The notes under the pieces were generated by a model. It searched no databases and was not told the origin of the DNA. It saw only the letters and a list, made by a program, of their open reading frames with translations. Shown here piece after piece: positions 1 to 6,438 of a stretch of DNA of 8,324 bases. A program made the translations under genes and the position numbers. Every line of letters starts with the position of its first letter. Position 1 is the first letter of the stretch. This DNA is from Bacteroidota bacterium (GTDB taxonomy: Bacteria; Bacteroidota; Bacteroidia; Flavobacteriales; Weeksellaceae), in contig JAEWOM010000234.1 of NCBI GenBank assembly GCA_023399675.1, positions 1 through 8,324 of the forward strand, read 5' to 3'.

Positions 1-49
1 ATATATTACCGGCGAAGTTATTAATATCAACGGAGGCATCTACTCTTAA
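1..49 (+). CDS. FabG-like 3-oxoacyl-ACP reductase, C-terminal end only (partial)
   Basis: Only the last 15 complete codons are present. They read YITGEVININGGIYS and then stop with TAA at 47-49. The ITGxVxxxNGG stretch is the usual C-terminus of short-chain dehydrogenase/reductases of the FabG type, which reduce 3-oxoacyl-ACP to 3-hydroxyacyl-ACP with NADPH. The stop lies 12 nt before the next start codon, so the gene is probably co-transcribed with the ketosynthase downstream. That places a ketoreductase beside a condensing enzyme and an acyl carrier protein. The catalytic Ser-Tyr-Lys part lies outside the window, so the exact subfamily cannot be judged. Confidence 0.8.
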   Translation, partial: YITGEVININGGIYS

Positions 50-61
50 TTTTACAATAAG

Positions 62-1285
62 ATGGAAAATAGAGTTGTAATTACCGGAATGGGGATTTAT
101 TCCTGCATCGGAGTTACATTGGACGAGGTAAAAAATTCCCTGTACACCGGAAAATCCGGTATCATTGTCGATCAGCAAAGAAAAGATTTCGGTTTTCGCT
201 CCGGACTCACTGGTACAGTGCCAAAACCCGATCTGAAAAATTCATTGAACCGTCGCCAGCGGATCAGCATGGGCGAGGAAAGCGAATACGCTTATGTCGC
301 AACCGTGGAAGCCATGAAAATGGCAGGTATCGATCAGCAGTTTTTAGATCAGCATGAAGTAGGAATTCTGTACGGAAACGACAGTGTTTCCAAGGAAGTG
401 GTAGAAAGTATTGACATTGTAAGGGAAAAGAAAGACACTGCGCTGGTTGGATCCGGTGCGATTTTTAAATCGATGAATTCAACCGTCACCATGAATCTTT
501 CCACCATTTTTAAACTGCGCGGAATGAACATGACGGTCAGTGCTGCCTGTGCAAGCGGATCGCATTCGCTGGGACTCGCTTATCTTCTGATTAAAAGCGG
601 TTTACAGGACATGATTCTTTGCGGCGGTGCACAGGAAATCAACAAATACGGAATGGCGAGTTTCGACGGACTTGGCGTATTTTCCATAAATGAAACCGAC
701 CCTGCAAAAGCTTCGCGGCCGTTCGACCAAAGCCGTGACGGGCTCATACCAAGCGGTGGCGCTGCAACACTATTTGTAGAAAGTCTGGAAAGCGCAAAAA
801 AACGCGGCGCAACTATTCTGGCAGAAATTGTAGGTTACGGATTTTCCTCAAACGGAGGTCATATTTCGACACCAAATGTGGACGGACCGGCAACTGCCAT
901 GGAAAGATCATTGCAAAATGCTTCACTTTCTCCGGAAGATATCGATTATATTAATGCACATGCCACTTCCACACCGATAGGCGACGCAAACGAAGCAAAA
1001 GCACTCTTCAAGGTTTTCGGCGACAAAGTTCCGGTAAGTTCTACAAAATCGATGACCGGACATGAATGCTGGATGGCCGGCGCCAGTGAAATCGTGTACT
1101 CCATCATCATGATGCAGAACGGCTTCATCGCACCGAATATCAACCTGGAAAATCCGGATGAAGATGCACAGAAAATCAACCTGATTACCAAAACAAAGAA
1201 TCAAAAAATTGATGTATTTTTGTCGAATTCTTTTGGATTCGGAGGGACCAATTCCTCGCTGATCCTCAGGAAGTACGATGAATAA
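62..1285 (+). CDS. Beta-ketoacyl-ACP synthase, FabB/KAS I-like, probably of a flexirubin/aryl-polyene pathway
   Basis: This 407-residue protein has the normal length of a KAS I/II condensing enzyme, which extends acyl-ACP by decarboxylative condensation with malonyl-ACP in the cytoplasm. The Cys-His-His catalytic triad is intact: Cys163 in VSAACASGS, His300 in NAHATSTPIGD and His334 in STKSMTGHE, with Lys329 in the STKS motif. The C-terminus carries the SNSFGFGGTNSSL signature at 388-400. The stretch around 345-375 (YSIIMMQNGFIAPNINLE) resembles E. coli FabB more than FabF. The loop after His334 reads ECWMAGASE instead of the common LLGAAG type. Its neighbours, a ketoreductase end 12 nt upstream and an ACP overlapping by 8 nt, suggest a dedicated secondary pathway rather than housekeeping synthesis. 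The ATG at 62 begins directly with the conserved VVITGMGI strand. No Shine-Dalgarno sequence is seen. The enzyme class is firm; the pathway is inferred. Confidence 0.93.
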   Translation: MENRVVITGMGIYSCIGVTLDEVKNSLYTGKSGIIVDQQRKDFGFRSGLTGTVPKPDLKNSLNRRQRISMGEESEYAYVATVEAMKMAGIDQQFLDQHEVGILYGNDSVSKEVVESIDIVREKKDTALVGSGAIFKSMNSTVTMNLSTIFKLRGMNMTVSAACASGSHSLGLAYLLIKSGLQDMILCGGAQEINKYGMASFDGLGVFSINETDPAKASRPFDQSRDGLIPSGGAATLFVESLESAKKRGATILAEIVGYGFSSNGGHISTPNVDGPATAMERSLQNASLSPEDIDYINAHATSTPIGDANEAKALFKVFGDKVPVSSTKSMTGHECWMAGASEIVYSIIMMQNGFIAPNINLENPDEDAQKINLITKTKNQKIDVFLSNSFGFGGTNSSLILRKYDE

Positions 1286-1556
1286 TATAATTGTGATGGA
1301 TAGAGAAAAAATTATTGCTGTAGCAAATGATTTTTTGGTAGATGAATTTGAAGTGGACCGGGATGAAATTGTGAATTCCGCGCCATTGAAGGATACTTTG
1401 GGCCTGGACAGTTTGGACTATATCGATTTGGTGGTAGTGATCGAAAGTAAATTCGGTGTGAAACTGGGCGAAGCAGATTTCAAAAAAATGGTGTCGTTCG
1501 ATGATTTTTATTCGGCCATTGAAGAGAAAATTCAGCAAAAAACCGCTGCTTCATAA
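1278..1556 (+). CDS. Acyl carrier protein (pathway-dedicated)
   Basis: This 92-residue protein is acidic and helical, with the phosphopantetheine attachment motif LGLDSLDYIDL. Ser45 is the expected 4'-phosphopantetheine site. Flanking features match the ACP fold: helix 1 around 9-24, the DSL helix 44-58, and a C-terminal helix ending near 86. It would carry the growing acyl chain for the ketosynthase encoded just upstream, whose stop codon it overlaps by 8 nt, suggesting translational coupling. An AGGAAG sequence at 1268-1273, 4 nt before the ATG at 1278, supports this start. A second ATG at 1296 (MDREK) would give an 86-residue protein and is equally compatible with the domain. The short tail (KIQQKTAAS) and the location make this unlikely to be the housekeeping fatty-acid ACP, though that is inference. 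Confidence 0.9.
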   Translation: MNNIIVMDREKIIAVANDFLVDEFEVDRDEIVNSAPLKDTLGLDSLDYIDLVVVIESKFGVKLGEADFKKMVSFDDFYSAIEEKIQQKTAAS

Positions 1557-1584
1557 GACGTTACCGTCAATCAGCGCCAATTCC

Positions 1585-1592
1585 TATATTTC
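1585..1592 (+). promoter_or_regulatory. Possible -7 promoter box (TATATTTC) before the acyltransferase gene
   Basis: TATATTTC matches the Bacteroidetes TAnnTTTG box except for the last base. It lies 25 nt before the ATG at 1618, in the 61-nt gap after the ACP gene. No convincing TTG element was seen upstream at the usual distance. It could give the acyltransferase a secondary promoter inside the operon, but a chance match in AT-rich spacer is quite possible. Confidence 0.28.
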
Positions 1593-1617
1593 AGCACGGA
1601 ACTAAACAAAAACGACC

Positions 1618-2505
1618 ATGGCAAAATGGAGCGGAAAATCAAGAGGTTCACTTCTGGGATACAGGATTTTTGTGTTTTGCATCAGGAATTTCGGGGTAAA
1701 AACGGCCTATTCCGTACTCTTTTTTGTTGCGGCGTATTATTTCATCTTCCTGCCGAAAAGCAACCGCTATATTTTCACCTATTTTTCTAAACGGCTCGGC
1801 TGGAGTTACTGGAAATCAAAACGGGCTGTTTTCGAGAGCTATCTGATCTTTGGTAAAACGATTATCGATAAAACCGCAATTTCCGCAGGTCTCCGCGACA
1901 AGTTCACCTATGAATTCGACGGAATTGAAAACCTGAAAGCAATGATGCAGCACGGAAAAGGAGGCGTTCTCATCAGTGCACATATCGGAAATTTCGAAAT
2001 CGCTGAAAGATTTCTGGAAGAAATAGATTTCAGTTATCCAATCAACCTCATCACCACAGATCTCGAGCACAGCGACATCAAAGCTTATCTGGAAAGTGTT
2101 TCAGAGAGAAAAAGTACTGTGAAATTTATCTTTATTAAAGAAGACCTTTCACATATTTTCCTGATTAATGAAGCGCTTGAAAAAAACGAGCTGATTTGTT
2201 TCACCGGCGACCGATATTTCGAAGGCTCGAAATTTCTTGAAGCTGAATTACTCGGAAAAAAAGCAAGGTTTCCGGCCGGGCCTTTTCACATTGCTTCCCG
2301 TCTGAAAGTTCCGGTTGCGTACGTTTATGTAATGAAAGAACCGAACCTGCATTATCATTTATTCGCCAGAATTGCCCCGGTAAAACACCGTGATTCGCAG
2401 GCACTGCTGGAGTCGTACACCGATAACCTGGAGTCCATGCTCCGGCGATATCCGAAACAGTGGTTCAATTATTTTGATTTCTGGGATGAAATAGATTCAG
2501 TTTAA
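1618..2505 (+). CDS. LpxL/HtrB-family membrane-associated acyltransferase
   Basis: This 295-residue protein has the length and architecture of lipid A biosynthesis acyltransferases. A hydrophobic N-terminal segment (about 14-46) probably anchors it in the inner membrane. The catalytic H(X4)E motif is seen as HIGNFE at 122-127. Other family landmarks follow: TGDRYFEG near 196-203, FPAGPFHIASRLKVPV at 218-233, and the C-terminal YPKQWFNYFDFW at 278-289, which matches the 'YPEQ..W' element of the family. LpxL enzymes move an acyl chain from acyl-ACP to a lipid or sugar acceptor. Lying 61 nt after a dedicated ACP gene, this copy is more likely to transfer the acyl product of that pathway (for example a flexirubin or aryl-polyene ester) than to complete lipid A, although a lipid A role cannot be excluded. 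It converges with lepA, leaving 24 nt and no clear terminator. Confidence 0.87.
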   Translation: MAKWSGKSRGSLLGYRIFVFCIRNFGVKTAYSVLFFVAAYYFIFLPKSNRYIFTYFSKRLGWSYWKSKRAVFESYLIFGKTIIDKTAISAGLRDKFTYEFDGIENLKAMMQHGKGGVLISAHIGNFEIAERFLEEIDFSYPINLITTDLEHSDIKAYLESVSERKSTVKFIFIKEDLSHIFLINEALEKNELICFTGDRYFEGSKFLEAELLGKKARFPAGPFHIASRLKVPVAYVYVMKEPNLHYHLFARIAPVKHRDSQALLESYTDNLESMLRRYPKQWFNYFDFWDEIDSV

Positions 2506-2529
2506 GGAATCAATCACACATCGGAATAA

Positions 2530-4326
2530 TTAGTCGTTCAGTTTCAACACTGCCATAAATGCTGTCTGCGGAACTTCAACCCTTCCGATCTGCTTCATTT
2601 TCTTCTTTCCTTCTTTCTGTTTTTCCAGAAGCTTACGTTTTCTCGAAATATCTCCACCGTAACACTTGGCAGTAACGTCTTTTCTCAGGGCTTTAATCGT
2701 TTCCCTCGCAATTACTTTGGTTCCGAGTGCAGCCTGAACAGCAATATCAAACTGCTGACGCGGTATGAGTTCGCGCAGTTTTTCGCACATTCTCTTACCG
2801 ATGTAATAGGCATTGGTTTCGTGGATCAGCGATGAAAGGGCATCAACCATGTCACCATTGATCAGAATATCCATTTTCACGAGTTTCGATGCGCGGAAAC
2901 CGATCGGATGATAGTCAAAAGAAGCATAACCTTTCGAAATCGATTTCAGTCGGTCATAAAAATCAAAAACCACTTCAGACAGAGGCATATTGAATATCAG
3001 TTCAACGCGGTCTGCCGTTAAGTAACTCTGATTTACAATTTCACCCCTTTTTTCGATACAGAGCGTCATCACAGCTCCTACAAAATCAGATTTTGTGATA
3101 ATGGAGGCTTTGATGTACGGTTCTTCTACGCGGTCCAGAATGCTGGGATCCACCATTTCAGAAGGATTGTTGATCAGAATCGGCGTCTCCGGATCTTTCT
3201 TGGTATATCCGTGATAAGAAACGTTGGGAACGGTTGTGATAACATTCATATTGAACTCACGATCCAGTCTTTCCTGCACAATTTCCATATGTAGCATCCC
3301 GAGGAAACCACATCGGAAACCAAACCCGAGTGCAGCTGAACTTTCTGCTTCAAATACGAGCGATGCATCGTTCAGTCTTAATTTTTCAAGCGAAGTTCGC
3401 AGTTCCTCAAAATCCTCAGACTCAATCGGATAAATTCCGGCAAAAACCATCGGTTTAACCTCTTCAAAACCTTCAATGGCACTTGCAGCAGGATTTTCTA
3501 CTGTGGTAATCGTATCTCCGACCTTTACATCGCGTGCATCTTTGATTCCCGAAATAATATATCCAACATCTCCGCAATTAATTGCCGGTTTTGCAACCTG
3601 TTTCAGTTTCAGCGTACCGACTTCATCTGCGTCATACGTTTTTTCGGTTGCCATGAATTTGACCTTCTGACCTTTTTTGATACTGCCGTTTACAACTTTA
3701 AAGTATGCTTCGATTCCACGAAATGGATTAAAAACAGAGTCGAAAATCAGCGCCTGCAGTGGAGCATCCGGATCACCGGACGGTGCCGGAATTCTTGCTA
3801 CGATTTGCTCCAGTAATTCATGAACGCCTTCACCTGTTTTTCCGGACACACGCAAAACGTCTTCCGGAGAACATCCCAACAGATTAACAATTTCGTCGGT
3901 TACTTCTTCAGGATTTGCGGAAGGCAGGTCTATTTTATTAAGAATCGGAATGATTTCCAAATCATTTTCCAGGGCAAGATACAGGTTGGATATCGTTTGC
4001 GCCTGAATACTTTGCGCAGCATCAACGATTAGAAGTGCACCTTCACAGGCCGCGATGGAGCGGGAAACTTCGTATGAAAAATCCACGTGTCCGGGGGTAT
4101 CGATCAGGTTCAGGACATACTTTTCGCCGTTCAGCTCATAATCCATCTGTATCGCATGAGACTTAATGGTAATACCACGCTCTCTTTCCAGGTCCATATC
4201 ATCCAGCGTCTGCGTCTGAAGTTCGCGTTGCGTTACCGTATTGGTGTATTCCAAAAGACGGTCTGCCAGCGTTGATTTACCGTGGTCAATATGTGCGATG
4301 ATGCAAAAATTCCGGATGTTCTTCAT
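2530..4326 (-). CDS. lepA: Elongation factor 4 (LepA), ribosome-associated translational GTPase
   Basis: This 598-residue protein is practically the same length as E. coli LepA (599). GTPase motifs are all present: G1 AHIDHGKST at 11-19, G2 RGIT at 50-53, G3 DTPGH at 76-80, G4 NKID at 130-133 and a G5-like SGKTG near 161. The EF-G-like domains follow (for example [19 protein letters not shown] in the middle). The LepA-specific C-terminal domain ends with [17 protein letters not shown] and [14 protein letters not shown]. The family binds the ribosome and acts during translation under stress or during ribosome assembly; its precise role is still debated. The ATG is supported by [18 protein letters not shown], the canonical N-terminus, and by a promoter box 17 nt upstream. 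It appears to be monocistronic here, between a convergent acyltransferase and the terminator of the upstream sigma operon. No oddities were seen. Confidence 0.98.
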   Translation of the reverse strand: MKNIRNFCIIAHIDHGKSTLADRLLEYTNTVTQRELQTQTLDDMDLERERGITIKSHAIQMDYELNGEKYVLNLIDTPGHVDFSYEVSRSIAACEGALLIVDAAQSIQAQTISNLYLALENDLEIIPILNKIDLPSANPEEVTDEIVNLLGCSPEDVLRVSGKTGEGVHELLEQIVARIPAPSGDPDAPLQALIFDSVFNPFRGIEAYFKVVNGSIKKGQKVKFMATEKTYDADEVGTLKLKQVAKPAINCGDVGYIISGIKDARDVKVGDTITTVENPAASAIEGFEEVKPMVFAGIYPIESEDFEELRTSLEKLRLNDASLVFEAESSAALGFGFRCGFLGMLHMEIVQERLDREFNMNVITTVPNVSYHGYTKKDPETPILINNPSEMVDPSILDRVEEPYIKASIITKSDFVGAVMTLCIEKRGEIVNQSYLTADRVELIFNMPLSEVVFDFYDRLKSISKGYASFDYHPIGFRASKLVKMDILINGDMVDALSSLIHETNAYYIGKRMCEKLRELIPRQQFDIAVQAALGTKVIARETIKALRKDVTAKCYGGDISRKRKLLEKQKEGKKKMKQIGRVEVPQTAFMAVLKLND

Positions 4327-4343
4327 AGAGGTTTTGTAGTTTG

Positions 4344-4351
4344 CAAAGATA
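4344..4351 (-). promoter_or_regulatory. Promoter -7 box (TATCTTTG) for lepA
   Basis: On the - strand the sequence TATCTTTG is a perfect match to the Bacteroidetes TAnnTTTG box. It ends 17 nt before the lepA ATG, which would give an untranslated leader of roughly 11-15 nt. A TTG is found 15 nt further upstream (4367-4369), shorter than the usual 17-23 nt spacing, so the -33 element is uncertain. Confidence 0.65.
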
Positions 4352-4400
4352 GGAAAAACGGCTTCACAATCATTACGGTCTGCGCGAGGCAGCGCGACGG

Positions 4401-4458
4401 CGTAAATTTACGTTGAAAGAAAGCTGTTTTTACAGTTAAGATGCTGTTTATTAAACAG
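4401..4458. repeat. Three closely spaced inverted repeats in the lepA upstream spacer
   Basis: Three short palindromic units follow one another. CGTAAATTTACG (4401-4412) is a perfect 12-bp palindrome. CTGT-TTTT-ACAG (4424-4435) is a 4-bp stem with a 4-nt loop. CTGTTTA-T-TAAACAG (4444-4458) has 7-bp arms around one base. Just before them GCGCGA occurs twice (about 4383-4387 and 4392-4397, as GCGCGAGG and GCGCGACG). They lie between the probable terminator of the sigma operon and the lepA promoter, 50-110 bp upstream of the latter. They could be operators, RNA-processing structures or remnants of a dispersed repeat; the sequence alone does not decide. Confidence 0.45.
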
Positions 4459-4480
4459 AAAATCAATAGTCTGAAATCAA

Positions 4481-4513
4481 ACGAGCCCCACAATGAATTA
4501 TTGCGAAGCTCGT
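4481..4513 (-). terminator. Probable intrinsic terminator of the sigma-factor operon
   Basis: Read on the - strand, ACGAGC pairs with GCTCGT (6 bp), and an inner CAAT/ATTG stem closes the loop. The structure is followed by TTTGATTT. It lies 38 nt after the stop codon of the secreted sensor-like gene, where the last transcript of that operon should end. The interior loop is imperfect and the U-tract is interrupted, so strength is uncertain. On the + strand the hairpin is followed by A-rich sequence and would not terminate. Confidence 0.45.
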
Positions 4514-4551
4514 CCAAACATTAAAAAAATAAACTATTATGACCTCCTGCT

Positions 4552-5130
4552 CTAGTTACGGAAACCGCGGTTTCCGGCACTCTTATTTCTTAAAGACGGC
4601 GCCTGGGAGCTGCCGTTCTCAAAAGTTCCTCTTTGTTTGGGTTGTGCAGATTTTCCGGCGCCATCCACTCTTCTGTCCATCATTCTGCTTCTCATGGCTC
4701 CTTCCTGCTGAAACATTTCCAAAACCTGCTGCGGTTTCACCACACGCTGGAATTTTTCGGAATACTCTCTTCTGTTTTTCAGCAGTTCTTCGCCGACTTT
4801 AAAACTCGACTCCAATTCCTGGCGCGCTTCAGCATCTGTCATCTGATTGTAATTCTCCCGCGCCTTGAAGCCCTGTTTTATTTTTTTCTGGCTGTCCTCA
4901 TATTCCTGGTAAAGCCTGGAAAATTCGTCCTGTTTCTCCTGAGGCACATCCAGTTCATCAACAAGCATGTGCTGCTTGTACTGTCTCAGCAACTGTGACC
5001 TTTGCGCAGGCGTCATCTTGCTAACGGCCTCTCTGCGCTGTTCACTGGTCATTTTTCTCCAACTTTCCAGATCCTGAGCAAAAACTCCGGTACTGAATAT
5101 CAGCGCAAAAATGAAAATGATTTTCTTCAT
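4552..5130 (-). CDS. Secreted Spy/CpxP-like helical protein, putative sensor of the ECF sigma factor
   Basis: This 192-residue protein begins with a clear signal peptide (MKKIIFIFALIFSTGVFA, cleavage likely before Gln19), so it should be exported to the periplasm. The mature part is charged and almost entirely helical. It opens with two MTxxQR-type repeats (MTSEQRREAV at 27-36, MTPAQRSQLL at 39-48). A long helical hairpin follows, with VVKPQQVLEMFQQE at 130-143 resembling the LTxxQ motif of Spy/CpxP/ZraP/CnrX-type periplasmic proteins. The tail (about 154-192) is basic and rich in Gly, Ser, Asn and Arg. There is no cysteine and only one histidine, so a CnrX-like metal site is not obvious. It is the last gene of a sigma / membrane protein / secreted protein operon, 20 nt after the membrane gene. 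A role in sensing envelope stress and relieving the anti-sigma factor is inferred from context and fold; substrate and signal are unknown. Confidence 0.72.
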   Translation of the reverse strand: MKKIIFIFALIFSTGVFAQDLESWRKMTSEQRREAVSKMTPAQRSQLLRQYKQHMLVDELDVPQEKQDEFSRLYQEYEDSQKKIKQGFKARENYNQMTDAEARQELESSFKVGEELLKNRREYSEKFQRVVKPQQVLEMFQQEGAMRSRMMDRRVDGAGKSAQPKQRGTFENGSSQAPSLRNKSAGNRGFRN

Positions 5131-5150
5131 AACTGGTTATCTGTTCTTAT

Positions 5151-5714
5151 CTAGTAGTATAAATCCAAATAAATATCAGGCTGGTCGTTTGCTGTTAACG
5201 TCACCAGTTCCTGCTCCGGAATCGCTTCGAGCAAAAGATCCATTTCTTCCGCAATGCTCACTGTTTTGGCTACTTTAACCGGTTTTTTTACAGCTGCATT
5301 TTTCTTGATGCCTGCAGTGGACTGTCCTGAAGTTTCAATTTTTACAGGTGCCGGTTCAACTACTGCTAATACAGCAGGCTCAGCCGTTTCTTCCTGCACT
5401 GATACGTTTAATTCATCAGATGCTACGGGATCAGCACCAGTTGGTTCAGCGACAATTCTTGCGACAGGAAGCTGCTCTGTACTGTTGTCGGAATTTACGA
5501 AAAATACCGCCCCAAAGATCAAAGCCACCGCCGCGGCTGATGCATACCACCATTTCAGCGGTACGATTGCGCCTTTCTTCTCTGCTTCTTGCGAAACCGG
5601 TTTTATTCTGTGCGCGGTTTGGGATAATACCTGCTTCTGCATGTCCGCGAAAAAATTATCCGGCGTTTTATATATATTCTGTTTCTCAAGTTGATCTAAA
5701 TCGAAATTCTTCAT
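5151..5714 (-). CDS. Single-pass membrane protein, probable anti-sigma factor
   Basis: From the ATG at 5714 the protein is 187 residues. A cytoplasmic part of about 54 residues (LEKQNIYKTPDNFF at 9-22) is followed by one transmembrane helix at about 55-73 (WWYASAAAVALIFGAVFFV). The periplasmic part starts with an Ala/Pro/Val/Glu-rich, probably disordered stretch (about 80-130) and a Lys-rich patch (137-150). It ends with an acidic helix and a hydrophobic terminus, DIYLDLYY. It contains no cysteine, so it is not a zinc-binding ZAS anti-sigma protein; the short N-terminal region would have to hold the sigma factor in another way. It follows the ECF sigma gene and precedes the secreted sensor-like gene, the position of CnrY in cnrYXH-like systems. 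A longer reading from a TTG at 5735 adds MKLHDHK but is less likely, because the ATG begins the more typical MKNFDLDQLE start. The anti-sigma role is inferred from position and topology. Confidence 0.7.
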   Translation of the reverse strand: MKNFDLDQLEKQNIYKTPDNFFADMQKQVLSQTAHRIKPVSQEAEKKGAIVPLKWWYASAAAVALIFGAVFFVNSDNSTEQLPVARIVAEPTGADPVASDELNVSVQEETAEPAVLAVVEPAPVKIETSGQSTAGIKKNAAVKKPVKVAKTVSIAEEMDLLLEAIPEQELVTLTANDQPDIYLDLYY

Positions 5715-5758
5715 TTTGTGATCATGTAATTTCAATTGAAGCTACCGGTTTCGCGGCC

Positions 5759-6310
5759 TTATGCTTCGTAATTTTGTTTAATATAATCTTCAATTTTCTG
5801 TTTCGCGTAGTGGTAATTGGTTTTCAGTGTACCAACCGACATATCTACAATCTGCGAAATTTCTTCGTAAGGCAAATCATCATAATACCTCATCGTAAAC
5901 ACCAGTTTCTGCTTTTCAGGCAAACTCTGAATGGCTTTCTGCAGTAAAACCTGAATTTCATCTGCTTCCGGTCCTGCATTGTCTGCAACGAGATTCACCA
6001 TGTGATATTCCGGGTCTTCATCGCTTTTCTGCATTCTTTTCAGTTTATTCAGCTGCTGCAAAGCTTCGTTGGTTGCAATTCTGTACAGCCAGGTGTATAT
6101 TTTACTGTCCTGTTTGAACTGATGAAAGTTCTGATAAGCTTTAATGAACGTCTCCTGCAAAACATCCTGTGCAAGTTCATGGTCTACGATCAACCGTCGG
6201 ATATGCCAGTAGAGCCTGCTCTGATACGTCTCCATCATCAGCTTCAAACCTTTTTCACCGGTTCGCGGCTCATGCATCATCGCAATTATCTCCGAGTCCT
6301 TGACCTTCAT
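5759..6310 (-). CDS. ECF-type RNA polymerase sigma factor (sigma-70 family)
   Basis: This 183-residue protein has the two-domain layout and size of an extracytoplasmic-function sigma factor. Region 2 covers about 25-95, with AQDVLQETFIKAYQNF at 47-62 and IYTWLYRIATNEALQQL at 71-87, the helices that bind core polymerase and the -10 element. A short acidic linker (about 96-118) follows. Region 4 covers about 120-177, with SLPEKQKLVFTMRYYDDL and the helix-turn-helix YEEISQIVDMSVGTLKTNYHYAKQKI (in parts 148-157 and 158-173), which reads the -35 element. Such factors direct transcription of a small regulon, usually including their own operon, and are held inactive by a membrane anti-sigma factor. 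Here the candidate for that partner starts 44 nt downstream. The gene is divergent from the DUF2520 operon. The ATG at 6308-6310 is preceded by AT-rich sequence without a Shine-Dalgarno site. The class is certain; the signal is unknown. Confidence 0.95.
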   Translation of the reverse strand: MKVKDSEIIAMMHEPRTGEKGLKLMMETYQSRLYWHIRRLIVDHELAQDVLQETFIKAYQNFHQFKQDSKIYTWLYRIATNEALQQLNKLKRMQKSDEDPEYHMVNLVADNAGPEADEIQVLLQKAIQSLPEKQKLVFTMRYYDDLPYEEISQIVDMSVGTLKTNYHYAKQKIEDYIKQNYEA

Positions 6311-6334
6311 AAGATGCTTCGTTTGTTTTGATTG

Positions 6335-6342
6335 TAAATATA
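6335..6342 (-). promoter_or_regulatory. Possible -7 box (TATATTTA) for the sigma-factor operon
   Basis: On the - strand TATATTTA matches TAnnTTTG at all but the last base and ends 24 nt before the sigma-gene ATG. Just upstream of it is a tandem direct repeat (TTAAATG twice, 6344-6357 on the + strand). If the operon is autoregulated by its own ECF factor, a second promoter of unknown sequence should also lie in this 128-nt divergent spacer. Confidence 0.3.
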
Positions 6343-6426
6343 ATTAAATGTTAAATGAATATTTCAATTTTCGGTCCAATTCACTATTCGGGATCATGTT
6401 TGAAAAATGCCGCTGCTAATAATACC

Positions 6427-6434
6427 TATATTTG
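6427..6434 (+). promoter_or_regulatory. Promoter -7 box (TATATTTG) of the DUF2520-KdsC-Maf operon
   Basis: TATATTTG is a perfect TAnnTTTG box, ending only 4 nt before the ATG at 6439. A TTTG at 6399-6402 could be the -33 element, with a slightly long 24-nt spacer. As transcription normally starts a few bases after this box, the mRNA would begin at or within a few bases of the start codon. This also argues against translation from the ATG at 6355, which lies upstream of the promoter. Confidence 0.6.
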
Positions 6435-6438
6435 TAAG

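Noticed and set aside
1557..1568. GACG-TTAC-CGTC short hairpin after the ACP gene as a terminator
   Set aside because: A 4-bp stem without a following T-run is too weak, and the next gene continues on the same strand 61 nt after the ACP gene.
2494..2511. GATTC/GAATC inverted repeat between the acyltransferase and lepA as a bidirectional terminator
   Set aside because: The stem is only 5 bp with an 8-nt loop, lies mostly inside the acyltransferase stop region, and has no U-tract on either strand.
4323..4517. A 64-codon - strand frame in the spacer upstream of lepA
   Set aside because: It runs through the terminator-like hairpin, the inverted repeats and the lepA promoter, and its product has no recognisable domain.
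5715..5735. TTG start for the membrane anti-sigma candidate
   Set aside because: It only adds MKLHDHK. The ATG at 5712-5714 gives a more natural start and leaves an ordinary intergenic gap.
5348..5947. A 199-codon open frame on the + strand, antisense to the anti-sigma and sigma genes
   Set aside because: Its translation is low-complexity and spans two well-supported genes on the other strand. Nothing resembles a protein family; it is a shadow of their codon pattern.
6355..6438. N-terminal extension of the DUF2520 protein from the ATG at 6355
   Set aside because: The 28 extra residues do not resemble the family and would be translated from upstream of the TATATTTG promoter; the Rossmann strand begins at the ATG at 6439.
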